Positions 5,744 to 8,697 of a DNA stretch of 8,697 nucleotides are shown one piece after another. The DNA comes from an uncultured Clostridia bacterium (GTDB lineage: Bacteria; Bacillota; Clostridia; Christensenellales; Aristaeellaceae): NCBI GenBank assembly GCA_934636425.1, contig CAKUAV010000132.1, forward strand, positions 1-8,697, in the 5' to 3' direction. Made by a program: the position numbers and the translations under genes. The notes under the pieces were generated by a model. The model was not told the origin of the DNA and ran no database searches. It saw only the letters and a list, made by a program, of their open reading frames with translations. How positions within the stretch are numbered: position 1 is the stretch's first letter; each line of letters begins with the position of its first letter.

Positions 5744-6616
5744 TTACCGCTTGCTGCCCATGAAGAACAGCGCCAGCGTGCCGGGGCCGGAGTGCGCGCC
5801 GATGACCAGATCGAGCGGCTCGATGACGATCTCGCGCACGCCGAACTCGCCGCGGATGCGCTCGGCCAGCTCCTGAGCGCGCTCGGGGCTGTCGGCGTGG
5901 TTGATGAACACCGGGCTGTCGGGATCGCCATTCCATGTTTCGCGCATATGGGCGATGAGCGACTTGACCGCCGCGCGCATGCCGCGCACCTTGTCCATGG
6001 GGATGAGATGTCCCTCGTCGTCGACGTGCAGCACGGGCTTTATGTCGAGCAGGCTGCCCACGACGGCGCTCGTGGCCGAGATGCGGCCGCCGCGGCGCAG
6101 ATATTTGAGCGACTCCACGGTGAACCAGTGGCAGGCGTGGAACTTGTTTTCCTCAACCCAGGCGTGGGTTTCCTCGATGGAAGCGCCGCTCTCGCGCTTT
6201 CTGGCGGCCAGCGCGACGATCAGGCCCTCGCCCATGGCGGCGGCCAGCGTGTCGCTGCCCATGATCTTGCGCTCGGGATAGCGCTCGCGCAGCTCGTCCA
6301 GCGCCATGAGCACGTTGTGGCTGGTGGCGCTCAGGCCGGAGGAAAAGCCCAGATAGAGAATATCGCTGCCCTCCCTGACCAGCGGCTCGATCTGCTCGAG
6401 CGCTTCGGAGACGTTGATACAGGAGGTGGTGAAGGCGGCGTTTTCATCGCGCATGCGGCGGTAATAGGGCACGGGGTCGATGGGACGGCCGTCTACAAAG
6501 CTGTATCCGGTTTTTTCGCCGTCGCGCAGTATCAGCGGCATGATGTGCAGGCGGTATTTTTCGATCATTTCAACGGACAGATTGGCGCTGGAGTCGGTGA
6601 TGATTTCAAAGCTCAT
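5744..6616 (-). CDS. DegV family protein (fatty-acid-binding)
   Basis: A 290-residue DegV protein, the normal length for the family. Members bind a fatty acid between two domains, and some present fatty acids to the FakA kinase. The landmarks are all present: TDSSANL (7-13), FTTS (62-65), FSSGLSATSHN (91-101), SDT after the second strand (121-123), FTVESLKYLRRGGRIS (165-180), LLDIKPVLHVDDEG (189-202), DKVRG (208-212), and near the C-terminus IGAHSGPGT (272-280). The ATG at 6616 follows GGAGGA at good spacing. No fakA-like gene is visible nearby. It diverges from a DUF1836 gene with a shared 177-bp promoter region, and a terminator follows the stop. The family call is secure; which lipid it carries is unknown. 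Confidence 0.95.
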   Translation of the reverse strand: MSFEIITDSSANLSVEMIEKYRLHIMPLILRDGEKTGYSFVDGRPIDPVPYYRRMRDENAAFTTSCINVSEALEQIEPLVREGSDILYLGFSSGLSATSHNVLMALDELRERYPERKIMGSDTLAAAMGEGLIVALAARKRESGASIEETHAWVEENKFHACHWFTVESLKYLRRGGRISATSAVVGSLLDIKPVLHVDDEGHLIPMDKVRGMRAAVKSLIAHMRETWNGDPDSPVFINHADSPERAQELAERIRGEFGVREIVIEPLDLVIGAHSGPGTLALFFMGSKR

Positions 6617-6668
6617 GAAATGTCCTCCAATTCGAAAAGAATAAGACGCGCGCGGGCGCGAAATGAAT

Positions 6669-6697
6669 CTATATCTAGTATCCTATATCACATTATC
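6669..6697. repeat. Iterated 7-bp repeat at the degV transcription start region
   Basis: CTATATC, TAGTATC and CTATATC follow one another without gaps at 6669-6689. CATTATC (6691-6697), offset by one base, overlaps the proposed -10 box of degV. All four heptamers end in TATC. The block could be a regulator-binding site. Confidence 0.45.
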
Positions 6698-6718
6698 AGG
6701 TTTGAATATATTTGTCAA
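6692..6718 (-). promoter_or_regulatory. Promoter of degV
   Basis: On the minus strand a perfect TTGACA (6713-6718) precedes GATAAT (6692-6697, 5 of 6) by 15 bases. The spacer is short; TAATGT at 17 bases is a weaker alternative. The leader would be about 70 bases long and contains a CG-only stretch (6647-6660). Confidence 0.6.
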
Positions 6719-6740
6719 CGGGTGTTAAGAAAAATGACTG

Positions 6741-6769
6741 TTGCAATTCCAAGGCAAATTTGATAAAAT
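6741..6769 (+). promoter_or_regulatory. Promoter of the DUF1836 gene
   Basis: TTGCAA (6741-6746) is followed after 17 bases by TAAAAT (6764-6769). AGGTGA at 6781-6786 is the ribosome binding site, 7 bases before the ATG at 6794. The leader would be about 20 bases long. Confidence 0.6.
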
Positions 6770-6793
6770 GAAGGACAGTGAGGTGAAAAATTC

Positions 6794-7333
6794 ATGAGCG
6801 AAATCCGCAGGCGGCTATTGGAATTCCACTGCCCGCGCTGGGAAGAAATGCCCGATGTGGAGCTGTATGCCGATCAGGTGGTCAACTATATAGAGCGGCA
6901 TCTCTCGGCGCTGGACGTCGAGGGCGAGGGACATCTGCTGACGGCCAGCATGATCAACAACTACGTCAAGATGAAGCTGATCCCCGCGCCGGTCAAGAAG
7001 CGCTACGGCCTGCGTCAACTGGCGCGGCTGATGGTCATATGCACGCTCAAGCGCGATTTTTCCATCGCGGAACTGTCTTCCATGATGCAGACCGTGCTGG
7101 CGAAATACGAAAACGTCGAGGCCTACAACCGCTTCTGTGCGGAGATGGAGCTGACCATACGGAATGTGTTCTGCCACGAGGAGATCCCCGCGGCGGGCGC
7201 GTGCATGGAGGATCAGATCATACGCGCCGTGATGATGGCGTTCGCCAATAAGCTGCTGGCGCACTGCACCATCCGCGAATACACCGCATCCATTGCGGCG
7301 GCGAATGCGCAGACTTCATCGGAACAGGGATAA
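6794..7333 (+). CDS. DUF1836 domain-containing protein, probable MerR-like DNA-binding regulator
   Basis: A 179-residue protein matching the DUF1836 family of Bacillota. Characteristic text includes CPRWEEMPDVELYADQVVNY (13-32) and the core LTASMINNYVKMKLIPAPVK (49-68), followed by KRYGLRQLARLMVICTLKRD (69-88). That core reads like a MerR-type winged HTH: a helix-turn-helix, a Lys/Arg-Tyr wing, then hydrophobic helices with FSIAELSSMM. The role as a regulator is my inference; the family has no assigned function. The C-terminal 60 residues are helical and may dimerise. The start at 6794 has AGGTGA at 7-base spacing. It is divergent from degV, so degV is the obvious candidate target. No clear GC-rich terminator follows; only an A-run/T-run pair at 7332-7351 separates it from the next promoter. 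Confidence 0.88.
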   Translation: MSEIRRRLLEFHCPRWEEMPDVELYADQVVNYIERHLSALDVEGEGHLLTASMINNYVKMKLIPAPVKKRYGLRQLARLMVICTLKRDFSIAELSSMMQTVLAKYENVEAYNRFCAEMELTIRNVFCHEEIPAAGACMEDQIIRAVMMAFANKLLAHCTIREYTASIAAANAQTSSEQG

Positions 7334-7352
7334 AAAAAGAGCGTTTTTTTTG

Positions 7353-7381
7353 TTGACGCGGCGCGCCCGAGATATTATACT
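7353..7381 (+). promoter_or_regulatory. Promoter of the isomerase/oxidoreductase operon
   Basis: TTGACG (7353-7358) and TATACT (7376-7381) are 17 bases apart, each 5 of 6 to consensus. Eight T (7344-7351) precede the -35. This is the best overall sigma-A-type promoter in the window. Confidence 0.75.
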
Positions 7382-7393
7382 ATAGGTAATGTT

Positions 7394-7408
7394 CCACCGA
7401 TCCGGTGG
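7394..7408 (+). promoter_or_regulatory. Leader hairpin or operator just before the ribosome binding site
   Basis: CCACCG (7394-7399) and CGGTGG (7403-7408) form a perfect 6-bp stem with an ATC loop, starting a few bases into the predicted transcript. It ends 5 bases before AGGAGG (7414-7419). It could stabilise the 5' end of the mRNA or, as DNA, be a repressor site. Confidence 0.4.
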
Positions 7409-7427
7409 CAAAAAGGAGGAACACACC

Positions 7428-8312
7428 ATGGCCAGCTATCGGCTGTCCGCCTTTGCCGACGAAGCGAATAAAATGCTCGCTTCTCAGCTGGAGGCGCTTG
7501 CAAGCAACGGAATTTCTCTGATTGAACTGCGCGGCGTGGACGGCAAGTCCTGCGCCGATCTGACAAACGAGGATGTGCGCGAGGCGAAGAAAAAGCTGGA
7601 CGGCGCGGGCGTGAAGCTCTCCGCGCTCGGCTCGCCCTACGGCAAATATCCCATCGAGCAGGATTTCGCGCCCCATCGCGAGGCCTTTAAGCGCGGCCTT
7701 GAAATTACGAATATGCTGGGCGCGCAGCGCATCCGCATGTTCAGCTTCTTCATGCCCAAGGAGGGCGGCAAAACTCCGGCCGACTGGCGCGGCAAGGTGA
7801 TCGATCAGCTGGGCGAAATGCTCGATCTGGCCGAGAAGGCCGGCGTCAGGCTCTGCCATGAGAACGAAAAGGGCATATACGGCGATATCGACGACCGCTG
7901 CGTCGACCTGATGCAGGTCTACGGCGAGCGCATGGGCTGCATTTTCGATCCGGCCAACTTCATACAGTGCGGCGTGAAGCCCATTGCGGCCTTCCCGAAG
8001 CTGGAAAAATACATCACCTATATGCACATCAAGGACGCCGTGCTGGGCAGCGGCGCGGTCGTGCCCGCGGGCATGGGCGACGGCGATCTGCCCAGACTGC
8101 TGGATAAGCTGGACGGCGAGAACGTCACGCTGACCATCGAGCCGCACCTGACCGTGTTCAGCGGCCTTGACGCGCTGCAGGACGAAAAGGTCGAGCACAA
8201 ATTCACCTATCCCGACGCGCTGACCGCGTTCAATGCGGCGGTGGCGGCGATCAAGAAGGTTCTGACGGACATCGGCTTTGCTGAAGGAGGAAATGGAGTA
8301 TGGAAACGGTAA
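7428..8312 (+). CDS. Sugar phosphate isomerase/epimerase family protein (xylose isomerase-like TIM barrel)
   Basis: A 294-residue member of the xylose-isomerase-like TIM-barrel superfamily (AP endonuclease 2 type). Such enzymes isomerise or epimerise sugars, keto-sugars or cyclitols with a divalent metal. The four expected metal ligands are visible at strand ends: E145 (LCHENEKGIYGD), D174 (IFDPANF), H200 (MHIKDA) and E238 (TIEPHL). The family stretch GMGDGDLP is at 215-222. The ATG at 7428 has a strong AGGAGG 8 bases before it; an in-frame ATG 13 codons upstream lies inside the leader hairpin region and is rejected. The stop overlaps the next gene by 13 bases, and AAGGAGG for that gene lies within this coding region. 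Together they probably form one catabolic step pair. The substrate is not determinable. Confidence 0.92.
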   Translation: MASYRLSAFADEANKMLASQLEALASNGISLIELRGVDGKSCADLTNEDVREAKKKLDGAGVKLSALGSPYGKYPIEQDFAPHREAFKRGLEITNMLGAQRIRMFSFFMPKEGGKTPADWRGKVIDQLGEMLDLAEKAGVRLCHENEKGIYGDIDDRCVDLMQVYGERMGCIFDPANFIQCGVKPIAAFPKLEKYITYMHIKDAVLGSGAVVPAGMGDGDLPRLLDKLDGENVTLTIEPHLTVFSGLDALQDEKVEHKFTYPDALTAFNAAVAAIKKVLTDIGFAEGGNGVWKR

Positions 8313-8697
8313 GAGTCGGCATCATCGGCATCGGCAATATGGGCAGCGGCCATGCGAAGAACATTGTGGCGGGCAAGGTGCCCGGCATGACGCTCGCGGC
8401 TGTGTGCGACGTCAACCCCAAGCGTCTTGAGTGGGCCAGGGAAAATTGCCCGGACGCGGAGCAGTTTGACGACGCCATCAAAATGCTGGACAGCGGCAAG
8501 ATCGACGCGGCCATCGTCGCCACGCCCCACTACTTCCATCCGGTCTATGTGACCGAGGCGCTCAAGCGCGACATCCATGTGCTGAGCGAGAAGCCCGCCG
8601 GCGTTTACACCAAGGCCGTGCGCGAGGTCAACGAGCTGGCCGCCCGCAGCAAGGCGACCTACGCCATCATGTTCAACCAGCGCACCAACTGCGTCTA
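8300..8697 (+). CDS. Gfo/Idh/MocA family oxidoreductase, N-terminal part (runs off window)
   Basis: The first 132 residues of an NAD(P)-dependent sugar or cyclitol dehydrogenase. The Rossmann fold begins at once: VRVGIIGIGNMGSGHAKN (4-21) carries the GxGxxG dinucleotide loop, and AAVCDVNPKR (33-42) holds the Asp at the end of strand 2 that commonly favours NAD. Residues 72-79 (IVATPHYF) and the family hallmark SEKPAG (96-101, with the conserved Lys at 98) follow, then IMFNQR (123-128). The start at 8300 is supported by AAGGAGG at 8284-8290 and the 13-base overlap with the isomerase gene, implying translational coupling. Full members are about 330-400 residues, so two thirds of the gene lie beyond the window, including the substrate-binding domain needed to guess the sugar. 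Confidence 0.93.
   Translation, partial: METVRVGIIGIGNMGSGHAKNIVAGKVPGMTLAAVCDVNPKRLEWARENCPDAEQFDDAIKMLDSGKIDAAIVATPHYFHPVYVTEALKRDIHVLSEKPAGVYTKAVREVNELAARSKATYAIMFNQRTNCV

Noticed and set aside
7332..7351. A-run/T-run inverted repeat after DUF1836 as a terminator
   Set aside because: The stem would be only A-T pairs with a GAGCG loop and no GC core. The T-run is better explained as part of the next promoter's upstream element.

Overview
The window looks like a chromosomal segment of a GC-rich member of the Bacillota, most likely class Clostridia. The evidence is a DegV-family protein next to a DUF1836 protein, strong AGGAGG-type ribosome binding sites, TTGACA/TATAAT-like promoters, and a LacX-type mutarotase beside an AraC regulator. 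I cannot assign a genus. There are no rRNA or tRNA genes, CRISPR arrays, transposases or phage genes.

Left third (1-3752): a carbohydrate module. On the minus strand a LacX-like aldose 1-epimerase (1099-1974) is followed after 24 bases by a clan GH-A-like glycoside hydrolase (1-1074, C-terminus cut by the window edge). Facing away from them is an AraC-family regulator (2149-3030), overlapped at its stop codon by a metallo-beta-lactamase-fold hydrolase resembling AHL lactonases (3027-3752). The 174-base divergent spacer holds two promoters. Between them lies a 20-bp direct repeat, CACAATnnTGCG twice, at exactly two-helical-turn spacing, placed as expected for an AraC-type operator.

Middle (3753-5743): three full and one decayed copy of a 124-bp tandem repeat, whose distal part resembles the 3' end of the MBL-fold gene. 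The units carry terminator-like hairpins usable from both sides. A convergent XRE-type regulator with a helical C-terminal part follows (4202-4984, minus), then about 700 bp with no convincing gene but several hairpins and a repeated 12-mer.

Right third (5744-8697): degV (minus) and a DUF1836 gene (plus) diverge from a shared AT-rich promoter region containing iterated 7-bp repeats. DUF1836 has a MerR-like helix-turn-helix region and may control degV. Next, from a strong promoter with a 5'-UTR hairpin, comes an operon of a xylose-isomerase-like TIM-barrel sugar isomerase/epimerase (7428-8312) and an overlapping Gfo/Idh/MocA oxidoreductase (8300 to the window end).

Taken together, the ends of the window encode sugar-processing enzymes. 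On the left, the hydrolase would release a sugar and the mutarotase would equilibrate its anomers under AraC-type control. On the right, the isomerase and dehydrogenase would oxidise or epimerise a sugar or cyclitol. Substrates cannot be read from the sequence.
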